From Beta vulgaris subsp. vulgaris (lineage: Eukaryota > Streptophyta > Magnoliopsida > Caryophyllales > Amaranthaceae), in contig NC_079209.1 in the NCBI RefSeq assembly GCF_026745355.1, positions 40,119,678 through 40,183,677 of the forward strand: a DNA stretch of 64,000 nucleotides, in the 5' to 3' direction. The position numbers and the translations under genes were made by a program. The notes beneath the pieces were generated by a model. It searched no databases. It was not told the origin of the DNA and saw only the letters and a program-made list of their open reading frames with translations. This document shows positions 1 to 10,700 of this stretch, piece after piece (within the stretch, counting starts at the first letter, position 1; the number at the start of each line of letters is the position of its first letter).

Positions 1-2201
1 TGGATCCTCGTCGAGGTGTGCGAGTGAGAGGCTGGACGAGGTTGGTCGAGTGCGACGAACCAGCGGGTCGAGGTTGTGCGAAGATTGAGACGGGAGGTGC
101 GACGAGGCGCTGCGAGGCTCGCGGGCGACAGACGCGAGTGCAAGGTGCAGCGAGCGACTCTGTGCGAAGAGTGCTGTGCGGGTTGCGAGAGATCGGGTGC
201 GAGCGACTGTGCGACGACTCAGGTGCGCGAGAGGGGCTGTGCGAGCAAGGATCGGTGGTCCGAGTGCTGAGCGCGCGACGAGGGCTGCGAGTGCGGTGCT
301 GGTACGAAGGCTGCAAGCGACGAAGCGTGTAGTCGTGTATGTGCTACGAGCACCGAGGCTGGATCGAGGGCTGCGGTAGTGCGCGAGTGTGTTGCGCCGT
401 TGCCGGAAATCGGTCGCCGGAATTTGATTTCCGGCGAGCTTAACGGTATAAAACATTTTATATATTATATTATTATATAAAGTTTAATTATAAATTATGT
501 TTTCATAATTATGTTAAATTATAATTAGTTAATTAATAATTCAAGTTAATGAGTTTATTTTATTATTCTGACTAAAGTTGTGAATCTGACTTTTGGACAT
601 AATACTGGATCGGACTAAGAGTTTTGGACATAAGATTTGGACATAAAACATGGTTGGACTTATAAGTTAACTGGTTTGGTAAAGATAGTGGATTAATGAC
701 ACTAACTAATATTAGTATGTTCACTAGCTTTAACTCTTAAAAGACGTTAAACTCTTTATAATAAGAAAAGTAACGAAAATTCTTAAACAAGGGGTTTATT
801 AATCGTTTACTTCAAATTATTAAACTGTATAGTCTTAGTTACGTAGTAGTTGTTAATGTTATCAACGACGTAGCACTAAAGTTTTATTTAACGGTTTAGG
901 TCCCAATTTCATAAGCGGAACGTTCGATTAAGACAGCGAAAATTCTCCGTTACAAGGTACGTACGCGTACCAGTTTAATCCCAAGTATTAGTATCATGAT
1001 TAGGTTGCAATCTATGTTATTGGAACCTAGAAGCATGATAGGGGATGTTTGATTGATTGAAATTGTCTGGTTAGACATTTGTAATTGAAATTGATATGTT
1101 GCATTGGAATGCGTAATTCTATCGTAATATAAACAAGAGCATTTTTTAATCTATCCATAGTGTAACAAGGTTGTTACAAGAGATATGATTCGAGCATAAG
1201 AGGACAGGTAAATGATTCTATGTATCCATAGTGTAACAAGGTTGTTACAAGAGATACGATTTGAGCATTTTAATGAAAAGAACAGGTAATTGATTCTATG
1301 TATCCATAGTGTAACAAGAGTGTTACAAGAGATACGATTTGAGCATTGTAACTAAAAGAAAAGGTAAATGACTATATGTGGTTATGAAATGAATGGTTAA
1401 TATTAAAATGAATTATGGCAATATCTTGTAGCTGGACTCCCTACAAGTGATGAACAATGGGGGGAGTGTGGGACTTGTCCTACGCTCCTACGCAGGCCTA
1501 CTGTGACGACAGTAGTGTCCTTATATTTTTGACACTCAAGTAGGCGGAAGGTTCCGTTCGATCTTGGGGGTATGCATACTAAGGTGATGGGTGTGAGACG
1601 GAACAAAACCGTATTTGCATTTCATCTAACAGACCTAGTGTCTGTTAAGGATTCAGTAGCCCGTATGATTCTAGTAAGATGACGGTGCCCGTTCGATGCC
1701 AATTAAAGATTAAAGATTAAAGGTTAAAGGATGTAACATAGTGTACCATCATGCTTAAATTGTTCATGTGTGCATCATTTATGTTTACATGTATTCAATG
1801 GTTCATTACGTACTCAGCATAGCTGATTGTGTGTTATTATGTGTTTGATGAACTGCGATGAACCATTGATGCTACAATGGGGAGCAGACTAGGTGTGCTG
1901 GTGCTGCTGCATAATCTCGAGCATACGGGGATTAGGCTTTGGTATTTACATTAAAGCATTTTGAAATAAGTATTATTGGTTTTTCTAAGACTTATATATG
2001 TTTTGTGGTTTGAATGAAAGGGGTCATTGATGATTCCCGAGTTGTATTTATATTTTAATTCCGCTGCATTTTAGTTTTCAAGTTAATGTTTTAAGTTATC
2101 GTTAACTCTTATTATGCCTTGCGTTCCATCGCGGCGGTAACGCGCCCAAAGTCAACGCGACGCAGCAGTGGTAGGCGCGCGTGGATTTTGGGGGTGTTAC
2201 A
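1..2201 (+). repeat. 3' part of a Ty3/gypsy-type LTR (start outside window)
   Basis: The stretch ends in GGGGTGTTACA at 2191-2201, the usual 3' end of chromovirus LTRs in plants, preceded by a typical LTR tail with TTCCGCTGCATTTTAG near 2060. The first 420 bases are unusually GC-rich (CGAG/TGCGA runs) and then the sequence turns sharply AT-rich. Short frames across it have no recognisable protein. No primer binding site follows 2201, so this is either the 3' LTR of an element lying to the left or a solo LTR. The assignment rests on the terminus and composition only. Confidence 0.5.
1152..1379 (+). repeat. Tandem repeat, three units of 71-79 bp
   Basis: Three consecutive units start at 1152, 1223 and 1301. 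Each begins TATCCATAGTGTAACAAG, continues with GTTACAAGAGATA and ends near GGTAAATGA. Units 2 and 3 share an extra A-rich segment missing from unit 1. It lies inside the LTR and probably reflects local expansion. Confidence 0.85.
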
Positions 2202-2559
2202 ATTTTAGGTTGTTTTATAATAAATGAAACGTTACTATATTTAGCACTTACTTCTTTCTATCTTTCTATTCATCAAATCATCACATGAATCCTTCTTTTT
2301 TCGTGTTTGGATCCGGACTCCTCTTTTTCTTTCTCTCTCTCTCTTTTCTTAAATCCCCGTGCCAAGGCCTAAAAAAATGTAAATAGCTCAGAAGTTGGTT
2401 GTTCATGTTGTGTATATCCATGATATCTCTATCTTGGGTTGCTAACAGTAGTAGTGCTATACTCTTTGCCTGGAGAACGTGTCTTGAAGCTAATCCTACA
2501 TGACAGCGCCTAAGTCGTCGCTTCCTAACTATGGTGTGTAATCATGAAGATAAGTCCAC
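2202..2559. other. Intergenic, no gene seen
   Basis: There is no coding frame or recognisable element. A pyrimidine run of CT repeats lies at about 2318-2350. Confidence 0.6.
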
Positions 2560-3478
2560 TATTGGATAATATTATATGTACAGAGGATAATATTATATGT
2601 AAAGGGTAGAATAGTACTTTACTAGTCATAGGTCTCTAGAGTAACATTGTCTCTACTTGATGGAGAACTTCTTGCTGATCCCACAGATTATCGTAGTATG
2701 GTCGGTGCATTACAGTACTTAACTATGACTCGTCCATATATTGCTTATGCTGTTAATATGGTGTCTCAGTTTATGCATGCTCCTCGTACTACTCACCAAT
2801 TTTCAGATATCTGCAGGGCACTTTGGATTATGGTCTGTATTTATACAGCACCAGCTCTTCTACTGTCGTTATTGCTTATTCTAATGCAGATTGGGCAGGA
2901 TGTCCTGACATGCGACATTCTACTACTGGTTATGCTGTATTTCTTGGGAAGAATCTTATTTCTCGGCGTTCGAAAAAGCAACCTATTGTCTCTAAGTCTT
3001 CAACTGAAGCTGAATACAGGGTTGTTGCCTATACAGCTGCAGAAACTATTTGCCTTAAGCAACTTCTTGCTGACATTGGCCATTTTCTTCGTCCTGTGAT
3101 TGTCTATTGTGACAATGTCTCTGCTACTTATCTCACTGCTAACCCAGTTCATCATGATCGTAGCAAGCACATTGACGTCGATTACGATTTTGTCCGCGAA
3201 ATGGTCGCCAAGGGAGGTCTTATAGTTCGACATGTTCCTACTCAGTCTTAGATTGCTGACATTTTTACTAAGGGCCTATCTACTGATTTGTTTACTAAAC
3301 ATCGTTCCAATCTATCCGTTGTTTCACCCCGTACAAGTTGACGGGGTGTATTGGATAATATTATATGTACAGAGGATAATATTATATGTAAAGGGTAGAA
3401 TGGTGCTTTACCAGTCAGGTCTGTATTGTAAACATTATATATATTGAATGCCAGGTTAACCTACAACAGGTTAACACA
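2560..3478 (+). mobile_element. Internally deleted Ty1/copia element with stub LTRs
   Basis: Two near-identical stretches beginning TATTGGATAATATTATATG at 2560 and 3349 flank a piece of copia pol. They are followed by the same AGGGTAGAATRGTRCTTTAC sequence, so they are the LTRs. The left one is cut after about 85 bp, while the right continues to roughly 3478. A purine-rich ACGGGGTG (3341-3348) just before the right LTR looks like the polypurine tract. Gag, protease, integrase and most of the reverse transcriptase are missing. The exact right end and target duplication are not resolved. Confidence 0.7.
2647..3340 (+). pseudogene. Copia pol fragment: end of RT plus RNase H
   Basis: Translation gives the end of a copia reverse transcriptase ([17 protein letters not shown]) followed, after a frameshift near 2810, by the RNase H region with [25 protein letters not shown] and YCDNVSATYL. 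An in-frame TAG at 3249 interrupts the end, after which IADIFTKGL continues the family pattern in the same frame. The fragment cannot encode a complete enzyme. Confidence 0.85.
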
Positions 3479-3699
3479 ATTATTTCCCACACGTGTACAT
3501 CCACCATTCATGCCTTGAAGCGTTGCACGTTGGCTCCTTAGTTTATGGTGTGTGAGCAAGTTTGAGCATTTATGTCATATTCATAGCAGCTCTATTGCGG
3601 ATTCATGGACAACTTGTTTCAGTAACTTAGAAGATGAGAACGAAGAATTTCACAGGGAAACGAGATGCAAACTCAACATGGAGGGGGACCTTTCACCAC
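3479..3699. other. Intergenic, nothing recognised
   Basis: This is a short spacer between the copia remnant and the RNase H relic. No frame, repeat or RNA gene was recognised. Confidence 0.5.
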
Positions 3700-4215
3700 C
3701 TGATATTTAATTCATGACTATGCTTCTGACTTTTGAGATGTGGATGGAGGCGCCAGATGCAGCTAACAAGGCTCGCAATGTCAATATGAGACTGCCTGAT
3801 CCCCATCCAACAATCTGGAAACTCCAAACTGAAGGGTGGATTAAGTTGGGAGTTGGCATGGGGTTATTGGTCGCCAGGGAGGTGTGGTAGCTGGCGGCTT
3901 CCAATTCCAGGCGAGTTCAGAAGCAAGAGTGGCAAAAGCGAAGGCTATATTATGGAGGCTATATGTGAGTCTATATGTGGCGGTGAAGCAGGGTATGACC
4001 AAGGTGGTGATAAAGCACTCTGTCAGGTATCACAGTAAGAAAGATGCTCCAAAGGGTAATAGTGAATTTCATTTACTCATAGATAACATGCTCGATTAAG
4101 TTCCACGTTTTGCCGATGTAATGTGGTCTTTTGTTAAGCGTAGTGGCAAGAAAGTTGCCCATAAGTTCACTCATTTTCAAACTCTGGAATGCAGTGAATG
4201 ACCATGGGAAGACGA
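3700..4215 (+). pseudogene. Degenerate RNase H-like (RVT_3) fragment
   Basis: Pieces in different frames resemble the RNase H-like domain found at the end of plant LINEs and in stand-alone RVT_3 genes: GLLVAR near 3865, SSEARVAKAKAILW at about 3915-3957, NSEFHLLIDNMLD at about 4059-4097 and MWSFVKRSGKKVAH near 4120-4165. The frame changes and stops between them show it is dead. No LINE reverse transcriptase lies beside it, so whether it came from a LINE or a host RNase H-like gene is open. It lies just beyond the 3' end of the methyltransferase gene, on the opposite strand. Confidence 0.45.
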
Positions 4216-4515
4216 TGTTGCAGATCTTGTAATTTCAATGGCCTCTAAAGATTTATCAATGTAATTTCATGGGTCAATTTCTTCAAAACAGAGAAAAATC
4301 AAAAAAAGGAGACGTTTAGACACAAAAATATATATGGACTCATCTATCTTCTTGCATTTCTCTTCATGATTCCAGTAGATTACATATTGCTTTGTCATAG
4401 TAGAGTGATGCTCGTGCATCCAAAAAAAAGTGTCTTAAGAACAGAAGGATCCTATGAAACAATATATTCTCTATACCAAGAGATGGAACACTTTTTGAAA
4501 ACTATACTTACATCA
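4216..4515 (-). other. 3' flank and presumed 3' UTR of the methyltransferase gene
   Basis: AT-rich sequence directly after the stop codon, reading on the minus strand. No other frame is convincing here. A polyadenylation site could not be placed with confidence. Confidence 0.4.
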
Positions 4516-4758
4516 TCAAAGATGAAGATCTTCAATGTCCATTACAAGACCCGTGTTTTCTGCTAACATTTTATCTTGTTTGCTTACCACAAGCTGACCA
4601 CATGCACCATTTATATCTTGGCCCATTTCCTTCCGAACTGTTGTTCGAATGTCGTACTTCTCTCTGAGAACTCTCTGAAAACATTTGACTTTTGCTGCAT
4701 TGGTCGTTCTGAATTGAGTTGTACTACCAACAGGGTTGAAAGGTATCAAATTAACCAC
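4516..4758 (-). CDS. Methyltransferase exon 8 (residues 293-372 and stop)
   Basis: The acceptor is TTGCAG. It encodes [25 protein letters not shown] and GACGQL with Cys345, the residue that carries the methyl group in RlmN, then a short tail ending DIEDLHL and a stop at 4516-4518. Confidence 0.95.
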   Translation of the reverse strand: MVNLIPFNPVGSTTQFRTTNAAKVKCFQRVLREKYDIRTTVRKEMGQDINGACGQLVVSKQDKMLAENTGLVMDIEDLHL

Positions 4759-7700
4759 CTGCAATTGCAAAAGGGAGATGCAAATCTCAGTGAAAGGATG
4801 CTATTATGAACATGCAAAAGATTTCAAACATCAAAGAAAATGTAAACAATACACCAACTATACCAGCATTGTAACATTTGAAAGATTAACAGCCTTGCTT
4901 TTACTCCAGCTCAAACAAAACTAGACTAAAAGCAAAAAAGATGAACTGATCCAATGTTACCCTAGATTCGGGGATCTGAGCAACCCGAAAAAGTATAGGT
5001 AATTTGGGATTTTTAGGATAGATTTAAAACCCTAGATTTGCAATTTACCACATCTTAGTGATTTATAGATCTTAAAAATAAAGGGCTTTTGATTGTCTCA
5101 CTTACAAACTATATGTCAGAGTACGAGAGAGGGAACCCTAAACAGTACTTATATGTGGAGCACTGGAGCTGTCCATGTCAAGAAACCAATAGTAATTCAG
5201 ATGCAAAGATGTATAGTTGTTATAGTTATAAAGGGAAGAAGTTGATAATATTGACATTGCATCCGTGCTTGTTGTCTGAGGCTAAGGCCTTCTCTAATTT
5301 TTTGATTTCATAGGTATCAAAAAATGAAAATACCCAAATGAAAATATTTGGTATCCACCAGGAACTAGGGGATGAAAGGGGATTTTCATTGAATAGGACT
5401 TGGAAACAACAAAAACCTAGAAGGTGTCGAGGTGCTTAGTCGAGAGTGACAGAAAATTTATTTATCATTATTAAGAACGCTCGCTATGGTGAGGGGATTT
5501 GAAGATGGATGATGAGCTGAAAACACTTCCAAATTTGATCATTAAATAATTCCGTGCCAGGTCATGGCGATAAATCTGACTAAAAGAACCGGCGAGATGT
5601 GTAAGTCCAGATTTTTTTAATGAAAAAAGGTTTGCTTTCCTTTAATATCACCAATTCTGAAATTCAAGGCTCCTTGAGGGAAAAGACGTCCAGATGTATC
5701 ATTACTCTGTTTTTTTATATGCATAATCCAGCTTAGGTTGTTCTACAGGAAAAACCATACATATGAATTATGAACCACTGCAACAGTCAATATTTGACCA
5801 TATATGCATATTTTATTTATTGTAAATCTGTTATCCGTGCTGTATATTTAAATTCTTGAATCATAAATACATAAGCTTGAAAGAAAAATTATTGCCTTCT
5901 TTTAAAGATTAATAAAGGTGGATAAGCATTTTTTTCCTGGGAATGAAACTATAAAAATTAAAAACTCACCACTTCCAATGTCTCTAGCAATTTGCCAAGC
6001 TGGTGTGCTTGCAGCTCATCGTCATTCACCCCATCAAGCATTATGTACTCGATAAATATTTTTTGCTGACTAGACCAGAAGAGGGAGAAGATAGAGGGCG
6101 TGATTCATGGCATATTGGCATTAGTTCTTTGCAATATTCCAAACTGCACAGATGCATGAAAACATGAAACTTTATCTTTTACCTGTTCTTTTGGTATAAA
6201 TGAAGTGCATCCATAAGTTTCCCTAGAGGAAATGCTCTAGCCGCAGGCATAATCTGGCAACGGATATCCTGAACTGGTGCATGAAGTGATACCGCTAGAT
6301 TTACATGAGGAAGATCATGTTGAAGCTTGCTAATAGCGTGCACAATTCCAACCTAAAAAGCATTCCATGCAACCGAAACAGTTCAGTCAAAATGTCATGT
6401 CAGCGAGCCTGCACATCTTTATTTTCCTAAGAAGAATTATAGTTTACATAACATTGCCTACGTATTCTTTCCTTCTATGAATCAAGCAATGAAAATTCTT
6501 GTTCTTGTGCTAATAAGCACACACACACACACTCCCCCTATCCAACAACATATTTTCCATAGGATACAAGTATACAACCCTGTCATAACTATATAAAAAC
6601 TTCCTCCGTTTCACAACATTTGCAACACTTTCCATTTGGGGATTTTCCAAAATATTAGCAACACTTTTTTTTTCTTTCCTTATTTAGTAAGTTTAGGAGT
6701 GTGAAAATACTTAAATACCCTTACTTTATAAAATAAGCATTGATTAGTTGATTACATACTCTAATCTAAAACAATTAAACTACCTAATCTTTCCCCTAAT
6801 TACTTCATGAGCTTCCACCCACAACCATTCCTTCACCCCACCACAACCACCCTACCACTAAAACCCAACCCATTCCCCACCACCTCCACTCTCTCTCCTC
6901 CCTCATGCCCTCTCTCTCTTCCCTCATACCCTCGACACCATCGACGGAATTTTGGGCGAAGTCGAGCTCCTCCCTCACGCTACTCTCTCTCCTCCCCCAC
7001 GCTGGCGGTTGACCACCGCAGCGAAGTGCAAAGTCGACCACGAATGCGACCCTTCTCCTTTCTCTCTCCTTCATTCTCCTTCTTTCTCTCTCCTTCTTTC
7101 TTTCTCCTTCGATCTCCTTCTACTTCCTTTGTCTTTGACTTGTTTTTGGTTAGATCTTTTTATAATTTGGTTCGATTAGTCTTTTTTTTTTTAATTTGCT
7201 CACATAGAAGATGAAGATGGAGAAGATGTAGATCTTGGTGAATTTTTGTGAATTTTCGTGAAGGAAGATGGTGGTGGCGGGGTGGTTGTGGAGGTGGTCG
7301 TGGTGTTGGCGATGGTGTTGGCAAAGTGGTTGTGGTGGTGGTGGTGGGGTGGTGACGGTTGGTGGTTGTAAGGTGGTGATGGTGGTTATGGTTGATGCTA
7401 GGTGTTGATATAATGATTTACAGTATTATTAGTTAGTCTAATTACATACCCTTTCCTATCTAATTATACACTATTGAAAAATTGCCTCGATTCGCAATTT
7501 CAAAAGTGTTGCAAATATTGTGAAACGGAGGAAGTATGATTTGCCGACAAGAACCCCAATGTACTAAGTTCCTCATAATTTATACTATCCCCAACACTCG
7601 ATGTAAGTACTAGCATATTCAGAGATCTAATAATCAACCCTCGCTATTTAGGGAAAAAAACATCTTTTCCATAGACAAATAAATTTCTGGATAGAGGCAT

Positions 7701-10700
7701 ACAGCATACTTTGTGTGGATTTGAGACTGTTTCCTAATTCAAAGGCTTGTCAAAAGTAATTGAGTAACACCTGACAGTTCAGGCATTTCTGGCCACAACT
7801 CAAATCAAATGGCATCCATATATCTGCAAGTCACAAGAGACTTGGAAATTTTTTTTCCCTCATCTTGACTACTATAATGAAAAACTAGGGCAAATAACCC
7901 AAATAGCGTGTATGCCAACCTAATTTCTAATATTACCATGAACACCAGCAAAAAGAAAAATATTGAACTTTGTAACTCACTCATGGAAACCCATACATAT
8001 CCACACAACAGAAAATTCAGCATTTTTATTATACCGTTGACACAGTGATTCTCTTTGGAGACAACTGAAAAGGAGATCTCAACATGATACGAACTGCTTC
8101 CACTAATGCAGAGTAATTATTCAGAGGTTCCCCCATCCCCTGTAGACCAAAGAAATTATCAAATGCATTAATGTTTTATAAAGTGTTAAGATTTCTAAAG
8201 TGCTATAAGCAAAGAATGACAGTACAACATTTCAGAAGAAGCTGACAGTTTTCAACAGTAATGAACCGAAAACAAATCTTCAAGAATGACATTTTCCTGC
8301 CAGCTCAGAAAGTGTGTTTAAGTACAATGTCTCGTGTTTCTCATGCAACAATTGAGCAGACACCCATGGTCTCAAATTATTCTAAAACCAGAAGGAAAGA
8401 AGGTTTAGTATGAAGCATAACTTAGTAGCAAGTCGTATATCTATGTGGTTGACCATTGGGAACAAAAACTGATGATATGTAAGAAGAAAACATATTTCAT
8501 AAGTACTCATCCACCTTGCCAAAAGCACAATACTGTCCTAGGCAAAAGCCACAATATTTGAGAATTGAACTCCAATCATCTGATAGAGAATGGCCTCAAG
8601 ATTGCCAAAGCCTGCAAGTTACATCTTACGTGGAGTCACTACGAAGGATATAATACTCAGGATATTAAATAAATCAAATTATATATTTCTGTTTAGGTAT
8701 GGCACGTCATCTAACTTCGAAAATAGGAGCTAGTGATCCACCATATACAAGGGGCAAAACGAAGCATATACAGATATGGCATGTAAAATTTTAGTGAAAA
8801 ATCAAGAAAAAACTGGATGCAATCTTATGGCATTATTAGAGGTCTTTCAGCACACATAAACTACTTTAAGTTTAATTAAAACCTTTGATGGCTCTCAAGA
8901 AGAGAGTTCTTAAAGTTCAAGCTCATTTACTTCATTTGCAGATATGAGATACTTATTTTCTAGAGCACTTTAAAAATAATTTCCCAGTAAAATAAGGAAT
9001 TGTAGGCATCAATTCGAATCTAGTCTATCTTAATACGTCCTCTTTATTCGGTTGTACTCCCCCCGCCCCCCCAAAGCACGAAATATCTTAAATATCTATA
9101 GGTTCAAATTATAAATTTGTAATTTGAAACTAGATACTGAGACGAATCTACTAAGATCACATCACTATGTTTTTTCATACTTTAAAATAATTCAAGATGG
9201 TCCAAGGAGAATATATGAATAGTATTAAAATTTAATATAGTAGAAATAAATCAAACGAAGTACCTAATATGACATATCTTAGTGCTTTGTGATTGAATAT
9301 GGAATAATATTTCCCTTGAATTTGTTTTACCCGTGTAACTCCATTTCCTATGAAGTACAAGAAGTTGTTTAATTGATAAGAGGAGTAAAACTTTCCAAGG
9401 GGAGTTCTAGTTACCCAGAGCTAGTTAAATAACTCCCTGTGGTTCCTAGAAAGTGTCACTTCCTATGATTTTGAAATTAAACAACTTCACAAACTAATAC
9501 TAGCTAGGAAATCCTACTTCCCATGTTTATATGTCACCAAACGAGGTCCAGGTAATGCCGAAACGGACATCAAGATTCTACCACATCATCATGACATTTA
9601 ATGACGGCAAAGATTGATCAAGCCGAGAAAATCAAAAAGTGAACTGGTGAAGTTAAGCACATTAACTTCTTTAAGAAAGTCAAACAACAGAAATTTGACA
9701 ATAAATTCACACAAACATATTGGACTTCGAATCATCTCAAGAGAGAAAACCTAAAACCAATGTTGAGAATAAGATTAACCATGCGAAAGTGATAAGGAAG
9801 CTCCAAGAACTAGGACTGTTCTACAAAAAAAAAAAAAAACAGATCTCATTCAAGGATCACAAAGGTATAAAAAAAGTACAAGGTTGTGAGCTCAAGTAGC
9901 CCCTATCAGCCCTCCCTCAAACATTTCCTAAGAGCCTCTTTTAAAATATACATTCGTACCAAATCTCAAGTGGAGGCAGTTATTAGATGATTCTTAATGA
10001 CATTTTTAGCATAGCTGATGACTGGAACAGAGCAACACACCACAACAGTGATTAATTTTGCCTCCCCACATTAGGAGAGAGCAAGCAGACACATTCCGGA
10101 TGATTGGCTCGATACATAGATGGAGCAGAGAACAATAATAATTTACCATTTAGAAATATACCGTTCATTATACGATGACAATGTACCGCTCTGTAATGTA
10201 CAATCAAAGTATTAAACTATCACAAAACGATGTAACGTTTGGGGTTGATGTACAAATAAATTCACCTGAGTTCAGATAATGTATTAACAATAAGTACTAT
10301 TCAACACTAACCAGACAAATTTAATTAGCCAAGTCTTGTTGTGTTGATTTGTTTAATTAAACGGGTTGAAAATGCTCCACACTAACTCATTATTTTCGTA
10401 TTTGGTTTTGTCATCTTGTCGTTTCGTTTCAAATCAATGTCTATCTAAAATCTTATAATTTGTAATAACCCATAAATAATAATTCTATTATATTCTATAA
10501 TAACACTGAACTTGGTACCAAGTGACATATTATTACTTTTGAGACCGTACTTTATAAAGAGAATAATATGAATTTAAAAACTAATTATGAAAAACATATT
10601 TTGAATGAAGAACAATACAATGGAGTATTATGTAAGGGTCAACACATTTTGTGCATCAAGATCTACTGAGATACTTAAATTAGAAATTTTTGGTCCACCA

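Noticed and set aside
18..379. Three overlapping open frames in the GC-rich start of the window
   Set aside because: All three frames are open because the stretch is GC-rich and repetitive (CGAG/TGCGA). The translations are Arg/Ala/Cys-rich with no domain, and the stretch continues into LTR sequence.
6805..7214. Open frames on both strands rich in Pro/Ser/Phe or Gly/Trp
   Set aside because: They lie inside a MITE in an intron and come from its CT- and GGT-rich filling.
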